Source of the DNA: Bacteroidia bacterium
GTDB taxonomy: Bacteria > Bacteroidota > Bacteroidia > Flavobacteriales > Flavobacteriaceae
Assembly: GCA_030427865.1 (NCBI GenBank)
Contig: JAUICK010000013.1
Span: 32,422-96,421, forward strand
Direction of reading: 5' to 3'
Length of the DNA: 64,000 nt
The position numbers and the translations under genes are program-made. The first letter of the stretch is position 1, and every line of letters begins with the position of its first letter. Shown here one piece after another: positions 45,085 through 53,662 of this stretch. The notes beneath the pieces are model-generated. The model did not search any database, was not told the DNA's origin, and worked only from the letters and a program-made list of their open reading frames with translations.

Positions 45085-45507
45085 TTATTTACTTCTAATA
45101 GTCAAATTTATAAGTGTTAGTTGTTTTTCCTTTTCTCTTCTATATTTATTCAGTTTAGAGTAAGCAGCTCCCAGAAACGAAAATCCAGCTGCAATCATTC
45201 CAATTTTCACGTACCAAAGATATACACTAAATATTTTCCAGTCAGATAAAAAGTATCCAAGAAGTATTAAAAGAAAACCAATAATTATTGTGCGGTAGAA
45301 AGTCAGATGTGTTGACTTTTGGTTTCTGCATATTATTTCCAATTCGAGATTAGCAATTTCTAATTTTTCTTGAAATTTTTTGTCAAGTGTAATTTTTGAG
45401 CAAGTATTATTAAAATCAGGTTTTTTATTGGTCAAATTACAAGTCAATCCTTTTTCAAGACTCGTTATTTGGTTTTCGCATAAATCACAATGTCGTGAAA
45501 AATTCAT
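45085..45507 (-). CDS. Small zinc-ribbon-like membrane protein in cassette 2
   Basis: A 140-residue protein. The N-terminus has paired cysteines (CDLCENQ near residue 7, then TCNLTN and NTCSK), possibly a metal-binding ribbon. Two hydrophobic helices follow (TIIIGFLLILLGYFLSDW and VKIGMIAAGFSFLGAAYS), with a basic C-terminal helix. It resembles small membrane proteins with a cytosolic zinc ribbon, but no family is recognised. The left cassette end is present (GTTGTGGTGT at 45068); the complementary right end is missing, so this cassette is damaged at its 5' side. Confidence 0.7.
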   Translation of the reverse strand: MNFSRHCDLCENQITSLEKGLTCNLTNKKPDFNNTCSKITLDKKFQEKLEIANLELEIICRNQKSTHLTFYRTIIIGFLLILLGYFLSDWKIFSVYLWYVKIGMIAAGFSFLGAAYSKLNKYRREKEKQLTLINLTIRSK

Positions 45508-45535
45508 TAAAATTTCAGTTCGGTTTTAGTCAGTT

Positions 45536-45692
45536 TTTGATTCCAGCGTTCGTTTTGGTAAATGCCACACGTTGTGTTTTCGTACTTTTTCCATTCTGTT
45601 CGTCAGCGTTGGCAAAGTCATACTCTTTTGCAATTTTGGCTTGTGTGTTGGCTTTAGCGAATTGCAAATGTGTATGGCTTTAAGCGTTGGCA
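45536..45692. repeat. Junction of cassettes 2 and 3, with type-B repeat
   Basis: GCCACAC directly before GTTGTGTTTTC (45571-45581) resembles a class II unit end, and GTTGTGTTTTC is the left arm of the Wadjet cassette (cassette 3). The rest, read on the minus strand (GCCAACGCTTAAAGCC...CACATTTGCAATTCGC...GCCAACACACAAGCC), is related to the sequence at 52145-52240 on the other side of the Wadjet operon. Confidence 0.6.
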
Positions 45693-46544
45693 TTATTTAT
45701 TAATATAATATTCTTGGTCTAAACCTCTTTTTTTAAGGTCTATTAATTTTAATAATTTTAAAACTTCAAGTTCAGTTATTTCTTTTACATTGAAATTGAT
45801 ATTTTGTTTATTGTAACGGTCTTTATTGCCTTTTGATATTAAATCTTGCTCTATAGTTTTTGGAATAAAAAACGAAGCTTTTTCATTTAAGTGCCGTTTA
45901 TATTCATTTAGATAGATTCCAATTCCTGCATAATCAAAATCGCCAAAATGCAGGTATTTATTTGGAATTGATTGCATCCACTTAATAAAATCCTTGCTTT
46001 GATTTTGCGGATATCGAGAAATAAATAATGGTGTAATATCATTAAATAAATAATTCTGGCTTCTAATTTCACTAAAGTTTTTAGAATTTTCAACACCAAC
46101 TACCGTAATGTGTTTTGGAATTTTAAAGGTTTCATAATCGACAATAAAGGTGAAACTTCCATTAATAGGGTTAATAGTAATATTTTCATTGTTTAATTGA
46201 GCTTTTATAGCATCGTAGCTGTTTACCAAAAACCCTTTGAAAGTCCGTTCTGTCGAGTGTTTAGAATTTGTAGTAATTTTAACAAAATCTGCACGAGAAG
46301 TATTGGCACTTTCTAAAGCAGAAACATATTCGTTTAGATTGTCTATTTGTAGTTGATTAGCAATGTATAATTCAAGGCTCTTTTTGTTTAAGAGCATAAT
46401 TGTTTTACGATGTTTTCCTTTTCTTTCTAATATATTTTCAGAAACTAAATTATCAAAGAGTTTTCCTTTAACGGAACTATTGGGTATGCTTTGTCCGCTT
46501 ATTAACTGCAACAATATTTTTGCCGACTTTAGTGATAGTTGCAT
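45693..46544 (-). CDS. jetD: Wadjet component JetD (MksG-like toprim nuclease)
   Basis: A 283-residue protein closing the Wadjet operon, four bases after jetC. The N-terminal part looks like a winged helix (SAKILLQLISGQSIPNSSVKGKLFDNL). The C-terminal part contains a Toprim-like acidic motif, LHFGDFDYAGIGIYLNEYKR (DxD within GDFDYAG), and ends ITELEVLKLL...KKRGLDQEYYI like the DUF2220 family. In Wadjet systems JetD is the nuclease that cleaves closed circular DNA extruded by the JetABC motor. It is shorter than the ~380 residues usual for JetD, apparently lacking much of the N-terminal arm domain, so the family assignment rests partly on context. Confidence 0.82.
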   Translation of the reverse strand: MQLSLKSAKILLQLISGQSIPNSSVKGKLFDNLVSENILERKGKHRKTIMLLNKKSLELYIANQLQIDNLNEYVSALESANTSRADFVKITTNSKHSTERTFKGFLVNSYDAIKAQLNNENITINPINGSFTFIVDYETFKIPKHITVVGVENSKNFSEIRSQNYLFNDITPLFISRYPQNQSKDFIKWMQSIPNKYLHFGDFDYAGIGIYLNEYKRHLNEKASFFIPKTIEQDLISKGNKDRYNKQNINFNVKEITELEVLKLLKLIDLKKRGLDQEYYINK

Positions 46545-46548
46545 TCGG

Positions 46549-49500
46549 TTAGGTTGTTTGAGTTACTTTAACTAATCGGTTTATTTTAGTAATGTACTTT
46601 TTCGTGTCGGTTTTTGATTGTTGTTTTGACAATTTATAAGTGTACTTGTAATCCGTTGCATTTTGACTGGTTGGCGAACCATTAATAAGCAGAATATTGC
46701 GTTCGTTGGCGAAACGTAAAATACCTTTTACATTGGTTGGGTGTAAACGCCCTATTTCGTCCATCATACAATGCAGTTTAAAATCTTTAAACTGACGCGA
46801 TGCACTTTCCTTAAATACGTTTAAGAGTAAAATATTTATCATTGCTTTTACTAAAACATCGGTACCTTCGCTACCTACATTCGATAATTTTTCGACCCAG
46901 CCAGAGTCATTATCGTTTTCAACAATTTTAAATTGCAAATCAAAAGACTCTGATAGCGTTAAGGTTTTACTTTTGGTTTTGTCTATTTCTTCAATAAGTT
47001 TTTTTAGTAAATCAATAGCTTTTTGATTTTTTGAATTAGCATCAGACGATGTGAATAAATTAGTTTCGCCTAACTCAAAACTATTATTGTCATTAAAATC
47101 CTTAATTCGAATTAAGATTTTGACAATAGGATTTGAACTTTCTTTGGTTCGCATTTCCATTTCTTTGATGGCTTGCACAAAGTTTTTTGACACAAAATCG
47201 TTGTTAATTTTTTTGATAATCTTTTCTATCTCGGCTTCTTTCGAGTTCAGTTCAGTAGTTTCCCGACCAATTAAGCGAATAATACTTGCAAATCGCTCAT
47301 TCACTCTTTTTTCAAATTCATCAATTTTATCTTCTTCAATAAATTCTTTAAGATCCGATGCAAAGTTTAAATAATCACTATCAGTATTCAGTTTTACATT
47401 GAATTTAAAGATGTTATTTTCTTTAAAATTTCCGGCAAAAAGGTTTATTGCTTGTTGTAATTCTTTAAAGTTTTTTATGCTTTCCCAATATTTACTATTC
47501 AGGTCGGTTATAATTGCGGTGGCAGTTTCTAAATTGTCAAAAACCTTAATTTCATCAGAAAAATAATGTTGAACGTTTAAGAATACCTCTGATTTTTTGA
47601 ACGTTTCAAACTCATCAAAATCGGTATCAAACTGTTTTAGCTTATCAACTATTGATTTTAATACATCTTCTTGTTGTGAATACTTTGTATTCATTTTTTG
47701 CATTTCGATTTTGTGGGCTTCCTCAATATTGCTTTGCTTTTTTTCGAGCGTTGCTTTTTTTGTTTTTAACTGCGGAACTTTATCAAAAAGTTCTCGCTTG
47801 TCTTTCTCGTATTCAAAAACAAGACGTTCATTATTTTCGATGTATTTTAAATCATTAGCAATAGTAGACAACCTGTCCTCAATGGTTTCGAGCCGTTTAG
47901 TGTTCGCACCTTTAGTGTCGAGTTCTTTTAGCTGTTCTGTTTTTAAATTATTTATGCGTTTTTCAGCATCTGTTTTCTTTTCCGAAATAGCCGTTTTTAA
48001 GATATTAATACTATTGTTTTTTTCGTTTTCTAAACTTTCAATTTTAGCTTTACGTTCTTTTTCTTTAAGTGTGATTTTTCGCTTTATACCTTTTTTAATC
48101 GTTTCTAATTGTTGATTTGCAGTAGACTTTTTTAAGGCTAATTTTTCTAAATCAATTTCTAATTCTTGTAAAAGTTTCGCTTTATGGCTTTTGGTTTTGT
48201 CTATCCATTCTGCAAACTCAATAGCGTTTTTCTTCAGTTTAAGTTCGGCTTGCTGAATAGTGTATTCGTTTTCTGAAATAGAGTCTCTGAACGCATTTAA
48301 TTTTTTGCCAAATTTCTTTTTCAGTTTTTGTAATTCGTCTTGTTTATCTTGGTTTAATTGCTCAATATTTTTTTTGATTTCCTTTTTTTGATTATTAAAA
48401 TCGCTAATTTCTTTTTCGAAGTCTTTAACTGTTTTAACTCTACTTTTTAACACATTTAAATTGAGTTGGATACCGAAAAACGTTGTGTTTTCTTTGTTCG
48501 TTAGTTTTGGATTTAGAGCATTGGTAAACAAAACATCTTCGTCAATAACTTTGCCAATAGTGTTTTCCCAATTAGGATAATAGTCGTTTAGCCAACCATA
48601 TAAAGATGATTTACTTTGAGCGATTTTGTGTTCAATTTTTATGATTTTATCAGAAAGCTTTTGAATGCTATCGTTGGCTTTGTCTATTTTTATTTTGTAA
48701 TGATTATCAAAACTCTGCTTTTCCAAATCCCATTCTTTTCTTGTGTTGTTTGTTTGGTTGTTATCATTTTTAATTTCAGTTTGAGCATTGGAAATTAGTT
48801 TGTTGAGATTTATTTTTTCTTGTTTGCAGGTTTCAATCTCTTCTTTAAAAAAGATTTGGTGTTTTAATGAAGATTTTTCAATTTGAATTTTTTGCTCATC
48901 ATTAATAATTGACGTTAAATGGTTGTTTGCTTTTTCGAGTTCCTCTTTGTTTTCAGTATTTATTTGGTCAATTAGTGTTTTGTATGCGTTTGAAATTTGA
49001 GTTTTTTGAACAACAAATTCGCTCGTAGTCGTATTTATTTGGGCATTCTGTGAGTTGATAAACTCTTGTTGTTGATTTTCAACTTGCTTGATTAATGCAT
49101 CGTATTTGTTCTTAACTTCTGTAAATTTTGAAGTGAGCAAGGTTTTTTCCTGTTTCAGAGCATCAGCTTCTTGTAAAAGGATATTTTTCTTTGTCACTTT
49201 TTTGATAATATCCGTTATATTTTTGTTGTTGTACTCTTCTTGTTTTTCTTTAGCTTTATCAAGTTCTTTTTTAAGGTAATTTATCTCTGAAATAGTATTT
49301 TGCTCCCTATTTTTATGGGTTTTTGTAAGGTTAACTCTTTGTTTGTCAAGTTTTTCTAAAATTACTTTTTCTGTAGTTTCATTTGAAATTAATGATGGTT
49401 TTTCATTTTCAATGCAATTAATTTTGTAAGCTAATTTATATGCCAATTCTTGTTTTTCACGATTTAAAAAGTTATAAACTCGGTGTTTGTCTATAACGGA

Positions 49501-50238
49501 ATCTGCTTGTTTTCTTACAACAATTTGTCCTTTTCTATTGGTTTTAAACCAAATTTTAATATCGTTTATTTGAGTTTCAAAATCTCGTAAATGCCCTTTT
49601 GAATAATTTTCAATATCAATGACAAATTCTTCTTCGTTCAACGATTTAATAATTGTGTCTTTGATGAATTTTGCCTCTAAATTTGAATTTAAAAATACGT
49701 TTTGAATGGTTCTTGGAATATTTTGATATTGTTTACTTTCTATAATAGCATATTTCCTAAATTTAGGATTTAGTCCTTTGTTGTCTCCGTAAATTATTCG
49801 TCTGTATTCTTCATAACTATTGACTAAAGATGTGTAATTGATATTTCTTCCAAAATTGTCCCTAATTTTATCCCAACTTTCATAGGCTCTGTTGTTTTGG
49901 TCTAAAAATAATTCTGGTCTATATTCAGAGTCAAAAAACCGAAACGCTACTTTACCACTTGTTTTATAAGCTAAAACACAGAACGGAATGTTGTTTTTTA
50001 CCACTTCGTAAATAATGTAAGCGTTTTGATATTGAAAGTAATAATCATCGAAACCTCGTTTTTCTCTTGGAATTCCTAACTTACTTTTATTGGCGTTGTA
50101 GAAAAATAAGATAGCTCGTAAAAGTGTACTTTTACCGACACCTTGTGTACCGATTAAATGTGCATTTCCATCTAACTCAATTTCCGCATATTTTACCGAA
50201 GCACTATTTATAAAAATTATCTTATTGAGGTATCTCAT
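46549..50238 (-). CDS. jetC: Wadjet component JetC (SMC/MukB-like ATPase)
   Basis: A 1229-residue SMC-like motor. The N-terminal head has Walker A, LIGTQGVGKSTLLRAI (~residues 32-47). Residues ~270-1000 form a very long coiled coil, rich in K, E, Q and N, with a hinge-like break near 560-620 (YGWLNDYYPNWENTIGKVID). The C-terminal head carries the ABC signature LSNVGSEGTDVLVKAM and Walker B LHCMMDEIGRLHP, then LLINGSPTSQ. This is the ring-forming ATPase that extrudes plasmid DNA. Its start overlaps jetB by 17 bases; jetD follows after four bases. Confidence 0.93.
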   Translation of the reverse strand: MRYLNKIIFINSASVKYAEIELDGNAHLIGTQGVGKSTLLRAILFFYNANKSKLGIPREKRGFDDYYFQYQNAYIIYEVVKNNIPFCVLAYKTSGKVAFRFFDSEYRPELFLDQNNRAYESWDKIRDNFGRNINYTSLVNSYEEYRRIIYGDNKGLNPKFRKYAIIESKQYQNIPRTIQNVFLNSNLEAKFIKDTIIKSLNEEEFVIDIENYSKGHLRDFETQINDIKIWFKTNRKGQIVVRKQADSVIDKHRVYNFLNREKQELAYKLAYKINCIENEKPSLISNETTEKVILEKLDKQRVNLTKTHKNREQNTISEINYLKKELDKAKEKQEEYNNKNITDIIKKVTKKNILLQEADALKQEKTLLTSKFTEVKNKYDALIKQVENQQQEFINSQNAQINTTTSEFVVQKTQISNAYKTLIDQINTENKEELEKANNHLTSIINDEQKIQIEKSSLKHQIFFKEEIETCKQEKINLNKLISNAQTEIKNDNNQTNNTRKEWDLEKQSFDNHYKIKIDKANDSIQKLSDKIIKIEHKIAQSKSSLYGWLNDYYPNWENTIGKVIDEDVLFTNALNPKLTNKENTTFFGIQLNLNVLKSRVKTVKDFEKEISDFNNQKKEIKKNIEQLNQDKQDELQKLKKKFGKKLNAFRDSISENEYTIQQAELKLKKNAIEFAEWIDKTKSHKAKLLQELEIDLEKLALKKSTANQQLETIKKGIKRKITLKEKERKAKIESLENEKNNSINILKTAISEKKTDAEKRINNLKTEQLKELDTKGANTKRLETIEDRLSTIANDLKYIENNERLVFEYEKDKRELFDKVPQLKTKKATLEKKQSNIEEAHKIEMQKMNTKYSQQEDVLKSIVDKLKQFDTDFDEFETFKKSEVFLNVQHYFSDEIKVFDNLETATAIITDLNSKYWESIKNFKELQQAINLFAGNFKENNIFKFNVKLNTDSDYLNFASDLKEFIEEDKIDEFEKRVNERFASIIRLIGRETTELNSKEAEIEKIIKKINNDFVSKNFVQAIKEMEMRTKESSNPIVKILIRIKDFNDNNSFELGETNLFTSSDANSKNQKAIDLLKKLIEEIDKTKSKTLTLSESFDLQFKIVENDNDSGWVEKLSNVGSEGTDVLVKAMINILLLNVFKESASRQFKDFKLHCMMDEIGRLHPTNVKGILRFANERNILLINGSPTSQNATDYKYTYKLSKQQSKTDTKKYITKINRLVKVTQTT

Positions 50239-50794
50239 TGTCTATATCTTCGGGGATGTTTATGGTTGAAATAATGTCTTTAAGATAATGAAAAGAGGTT
50301 AGCACTTTATAAGTTTCGGTGATTTCATTTTCTAAAGAAACAAAATTCTCTTTTACAAGTTTTTCGATAAGTTTTTGTATGCGTTCGGTGTATTTCTTTT
50401 TTTCACCACCTATCTTTTTAAAACTATCGAGTTTAGATTTTAAATCGGCATTGTTTTTTAATTGGTTTACAACATCGGCAGGCGAAAATCGGTAACCAAC
50501 ATCAAAAGATGAGTCGAAGGTCTTAAAGAAATCCAATATATCTATCCACTCAAATGCTTTTTCTAATTTTCGTTCTAAAGCTATGTTTTTTTCCTTGCGA
50601 CTGAAAAAAAAATATTCGTTTCCGTGTTCTAAAACGTAGTTAATTTGATGGAAATATTCGTGTAAATCGGCAAAAGTAGCTTCATCTTCTAAAACTTTGT
50701 AGAGTGTTTGTATGTGCTCGTCAGGACTGTTTGAGCTTATAAATTGTCCTCTTCGTAAAATGTGAAATATATCGGATGTGTATTTTGATAACAT
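50222..50794 (-). CDS. jetB: Wadjet component JetB (MukE-like)
   Basis: A 190-residue helical protein of the MukE/MksE type, the dimeric accessory subunit that binds the kleisin. Recognisable parts: DIFHILRRGQFISSNSPDEH at the N-terminus, YKVLEDEATFADLHEYFHQI, EYFFFSRKEKN, and FDVGYRFSPADVVNQLKNN, with winged-helix character. It begins five bases after the jetA stop and overlaps jetC by 17 bases, as expected for tightly coupled subunits. Confidence 0.87.
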   Translation of the reverse strand: MLSKYTSDIFHILRRGQFISSNSPDEHIQTLYKVLEDEATFADLHEYFHQINYVLEHGNEYFFFSRKEKNIALERKLEKAFEWIDILDFFKTFDSSFDVGYRFSPADVVNQLKNNADLKSKLDSFKKIGGEKKKYTERIQKLIEKLVKENFVSLENEITETYKVLTSFHYLKDIISTINIPEDIDNEIPQ

Positions 50795-50799
50795 ATTAT

Positions 50800-51996
50800 T
50801 TATTTTGCAACAACGATGGCGTATTCTAATCCGTTAGTAAAATCGTAGTGGTTTTTAATATCTAATTCCTCTTCATAAAGCGAAATAACTTGGCAAAATA
50901 TAGTAACACGCTCGCTAAAATCAACTGGTTTTAAAAAGTCATAATTTAAGATGAAATTGAATAGATTATCACTCGTTGCAATGAAGCTATTTTTAAGTTC
51001 TTCGTAATTTATTATTATTTCTTCTTCTATATTCTTATCAAGAAACTCATCTGAAATACTATCAGCTAATTCAGCTTCAAAGCGTGTACGGTTTTTGTGT
51101 TTATTTGCGACTTTTTTTATAAGTTCAAAAGCTTGTTCGTCTTCACGTAAAAAGTCAACTGAAAGATGTAAAGGTTCGGTAATTCTTTCTTCAAAAATAA
51201 CAGGATTTTTAATTGATAAGACTTGCTTTATATTAGTTTGCGATTCGATTAAAAAATGGTCTTTTAAATACTTTAGTTTACGTAATTTTTCTAAAAATCT
51301 ACCGTGAATTTTTATTTGATTGAGATAGTCAATTATCTGTTTTTCAATCTCAATTAAGTTGTGAGAGCATTCGTTAAATTCAGACTTTAAATGAATGATA
51401 ATTCTGTTTAGCTCTTCATCTAAAGCCCTATTAAAAAAAGTAAGTTCTTCGTTGTTTATTAAATTTAAGGTTTGACGTATCAAGCTTTTTATGGATTCTC
51501 TTTTGCCATCAAGATTTTCTAATTTTAGTTTTTTAACATTGTAATTAGCTTCGTTTTTAAAAGTATTTTCGATATTTCGCCTTAAATCAACAACGCTTTT
51601 CAGTGTAACAACACCTATTTTTCGTAATATCTTCTTTATTTTTCGCAGGTAATTATACTTTCTGTTTTCGCTTGATTCTGCTAAAAAGTAGCTGATTTCA
51701 TCCTTAATATTTTTTATGTTTTCATCAATAAATGATAAGTTAATATCTTCATTAACATCGAGCACTTGCTCGAAGAATTCTAAAAATAAATCGTCAAGTT
51801 CTAAAATACCTCCGTTTTCTCGAATAACTGACCTTTGTATTAAAAAATCGATTTGTTCTTCTTTGTAATCCACTAAAGCTAAAGCATCACTCAATTTATA
51901 ATCGAAAGATTTTCTTTTAGTAAACATTTCAGAAACTAATTTTGATTCTCTGTTTAGAGTTTGTAATAATTCTTTAATGTCGTTAAAAGTGTTCAT
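50800..51996 (-). CDS. jetA: Wadjet component JetA (MukF-like kleisin)
   Basis: A 398-residue protein at the head of the operon, expected to act as the kleisin closing the JetC heads. It has an N-terminal winged-helix-like segment (IKELLQTLNRES ... LIQRSVIRENGGILELDDLF), a helical middle (residues ~80-260), and a C-terminal winged-helix domain (LKPVDFSERVTIFCQVISLY). Assignment relies on length, layout and order jetA-jetB-jetC-jetD. The start lies 249 bases inside the cassette end, so unlike its neighbours the operon has room for its own promoter. Confidence 0.85.
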   Translation of the reverse strand: MNTFNDIKELLQTLNRESKLVSEMFTKRKSFDYKLSDALALVDYKEEQIDFLIQRSVIRENGGILELDDLFLEFFEQVLDVNEDINLSFIDENIKNIKDEISYFLAESSENRKYNYLRKIKKILRKIGVVTLKSVVDLRRNIENTFKNEANYNVKKLKLENLDGKRESIKSLIRQTLNLINNEELTFFNRALDEELNRIIIHLKSEFNECSHNLIEIEKQIIDYLNQIKIHGRFLEKLRKLKYLKDHFLIESQTNIKQVLSIKNPVIFEERITEPLHLSVDFLREDEQAFELIKKVANKHKNRTRFEAELADSISDEFLDKNIEEEIIINYEELKNSFIATSDNLFNFILNYDFLKPVDFSERVTIFCQVISLYEEELDIKNHYDFTNGLEYAIVVAK

Positions 51997-52244
51997 TGAT
52001 AATTGACTTAATACGTTCGATAAATGTACAAGATTTCATTACTATAATAATTTGAGAGTATTAAATCTTGTTTGCAATAGCAAATTCTTAACCGAATTTT
52101 ATTCTCATTATTTAATTATTATTGGTTGCACTAATATATAGGATTTAGTGAGCGCTGGCAAGAAATAGCTCTTTTGGTTTTTTCAGCGTTGGATTTGTGC
52201 ATTGGCAAAAACCAAATGTGCTGTTTGTGCGGTGGCATCAGTAT
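51997..52244. other. Leader of the Wadjet cassette with a type-B repeat
   Basis: No gene is supported. Close to jetA the sequence is AT-rich, with a weak TACATTTA on the minus strand ~30 bases from the start. From 52145 to 52240 the minus strand reads GCCACCGCACAAACAGCACATTTGG...GCCAATGCACAAATCCAACGC, related to the repeat at 45583-45690 downstream of jetD. Confidence 0.55.
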
Positions 52245-52382
52245 GAAACACAACGTGTGGCGGCTATGAGTAGTTGCGTGAGTTAGCGATTAACTTTGCA
52301 AGTACGCACCAAACTGAAAATTCCGCAGGAATTTTCAGAAGCGGACAGACCAAGCAATTACTTATAGCCATTGTTAGGCAAC
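52245..52382. repeat. Palindromic unit c
   Basis: Begins with the right arm of the Wadjet cassette, GAAACACAAC (preceded by T52244), and ends with GTTAGGCAAC (G at 52383). Outer stem GGCTATGAGTAGTTGC/GCAATTACTTATAGCC has two plus-strand G-T pairs; internal hairpin GAAAATTCCGCAGGAATTTTC. The left edge GTGTGGCGGCTAT is shared with class II units. Core 118 bases. Confidence 0.85.
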
Positions 52383-52383
52383 G

Positions 52384-53058
52384 TTATTTTGTTTTAATCG
52401 GAATCGACAATTCAATATTTGTGCCTACAGCTTTTTTGTCAGCAGTTTTGGCAGGATTAAATTTTGGTAACGACTCTATGATTTTCTTAATAGTTTTTCT
52501 TGTTTGATTACCACCTGGAATAGAATTTAATGTTTCTACATCAGAAACATATCCAGTTTTTGCAATTTTCACTTTGTATTTTAACGTTCCGTCTTCTTTA
52601 GGTGGCTTAATTTTTTCTGTTTTTAATTTTTCGATTACATATGAATGAATAGCTTTCATTGTGCATTCAGTGATTTTTTCTTTATCCGCCTCGTTTTCAC
52701 AACGGACATAAGACATTGGTACAAATAGTGCTTCAGTTTCCTCTTTGTTTGGTAAGCAAATTCCTTTGATTCCTTTTTTGCTTGTTATGGCCACAAGTCC
52801 CAATCCTTTTTTGTAGTAACGTTTTTCTTTAGTGCCATTTGAGTATTTATTTTCCACAACAATTAGGTTTTCATAATTACAATAGGGTGTTTCAAAACTT
52901 CCGTCAATTTCGGCAATTTTTCCGGTTTCCCATTTAATTCCTTTTTGAGGTTTTGCAATTAAAAGTATCTGGTCTTTTTTCTTAACCTCGTTATACATAA
53001 AAATTGTATCATTTTGATTTCGTAACAATAAGTCATAAACAGTTCCATTCCTAAAATC
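52384..53058 (-). pseudogene. 5'-truncated TonB-C-terminal-like gene (cassette 4)
   Basis: The frame is open from 53058, immediately behind the stop of the next gene, with no start or signal peptide; a 214-residue ORF can begin only at a TTG (53028). Upstream residues (DFRNGTVYDLLL) continue the protein pattern, so the N-terminus has been lost. The C-terminal ~75 residues (DGTLKYKVKIAKTGYVSDVE, then IIESLPKFNPAK and NIELSIPI) look like a TonB energy-transducer C-terminal domain. The left cassette end GTTAGGCAAC has no complementary right end. I interpret this as cassette 4 joined to cassette 5 by a deletion that removed its 5' end. Confidence 0.65.
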
Positions 53059-53511
53059 TTACTCGTATTTAAAATACTCAATTCCGTCTATAACTGTAAA
53101 GTCATTGTCATTTCTTAAAGAGCGTCCAACTTTTAATATATTCCAAATATCAGATAAAGTTTTGTTTTTTTGCCTTGCTATAATTTTAAAGCTCTTCTCG
53201 TAATTGTATGTACTTATTAAAGGTCCAATTAATTTAACTAATCCAGAGCCTTTTCCATAATCGCAATAGACTAATAAAAATTCGGTTAGCAATTCGTCAA
53301 GTAATTTCTGTTCAGGCTTTAGCAAATCCAATTCGTTGTTAGATTCCAAAAACTTCTCAATTCCATAACTTATGATTTGTTCATCGTATTTTTCAATAGA
53401 ATCTTTATTTTGATTTAAAGTCCAATCCTTAAAGCTGGAATAGTTTTCGACAAAAGTTTCTTTCAAACTCTGTCCATTTTTCATTTCATAAAATGCTATT
53501 CTTTTTCCCAT
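53059..53511 (-). CDS. Protein of unknown function (cassette 5)
   Basis: A 150-residue soluble, helical protein (MGKRIAFYEMKNGQSLKETF at the start; LLDELLTEFLLVYCDYGKGS in the middle; SDIWNILKVGRSLRNDNDF near the end). No domain is recognised. Its start is ten bases inside the right cassette end GACACACAAC (53521-53530), and its stop touches the truncated TonB-like gene. The expected left end GTTGTGTGTC is absent, in line with a deletion between cassettes 4 and 5. Confidence 0.7.
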   Translation of the reverse strand: MGKRIAFYEMKNGQSLKETFVENYSSFKDWTLNQNKDSIEKYDEQIISYGIEKFLESNNELDLLKPEQKLLDELLTEFLLVYCDYGKGSGLVKLIGPLISTYNYEKSFKIIARQKNKTLSDIWNILKVGRSLRNDNDFTVIDGIEYFKYE

Positions 53512-53520
53512 TTCTCAAAT

Positions 53521-53659
53521 GACACACAACGTTTATGTATAAGATTAGTGCGGTTTTGTGTGCGAGGATTTTCCGTTAGGAAAATCAGAAGTAACAAAAA
53601 TGCAACTACCTTTGTTTAAGGCTAAAAGTAGCAATTTTTTATACACGTTGTTAGGTGCA
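53521..53659. repeat. Palindromic unit d
   Basis: Begins GACACACAAC (preceded by T) and ends GTTAGGTGCA (G follows). Internal hairpin GGATTTTCCGTTAGGAAAATC. Same subfamily as units g and l (TGTATAAGATTAG...TTTTTTATACACG). Core 119 bases. Arms of this unit are not complementary to each other; each pairs with the far end of its own cassette. Confidence 0.88.
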
Positions 53660-53662
53660 GTT

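Noticed and set aside
47051..49279. Several plus-strand ORFs inside jetC
   Set aside because: They are antisense shadows of the long coiled-coil coding sequence and show low-complexity serine/phenylalanine translations.
52274..52507. Plus-strand ORF across unit c and the TonB-like gene
   Set aside because: It starts in the palindromic unit and runs antisense to the TonB-like frame; it is the only plus-strand candidate in the array and has no signal or motif.
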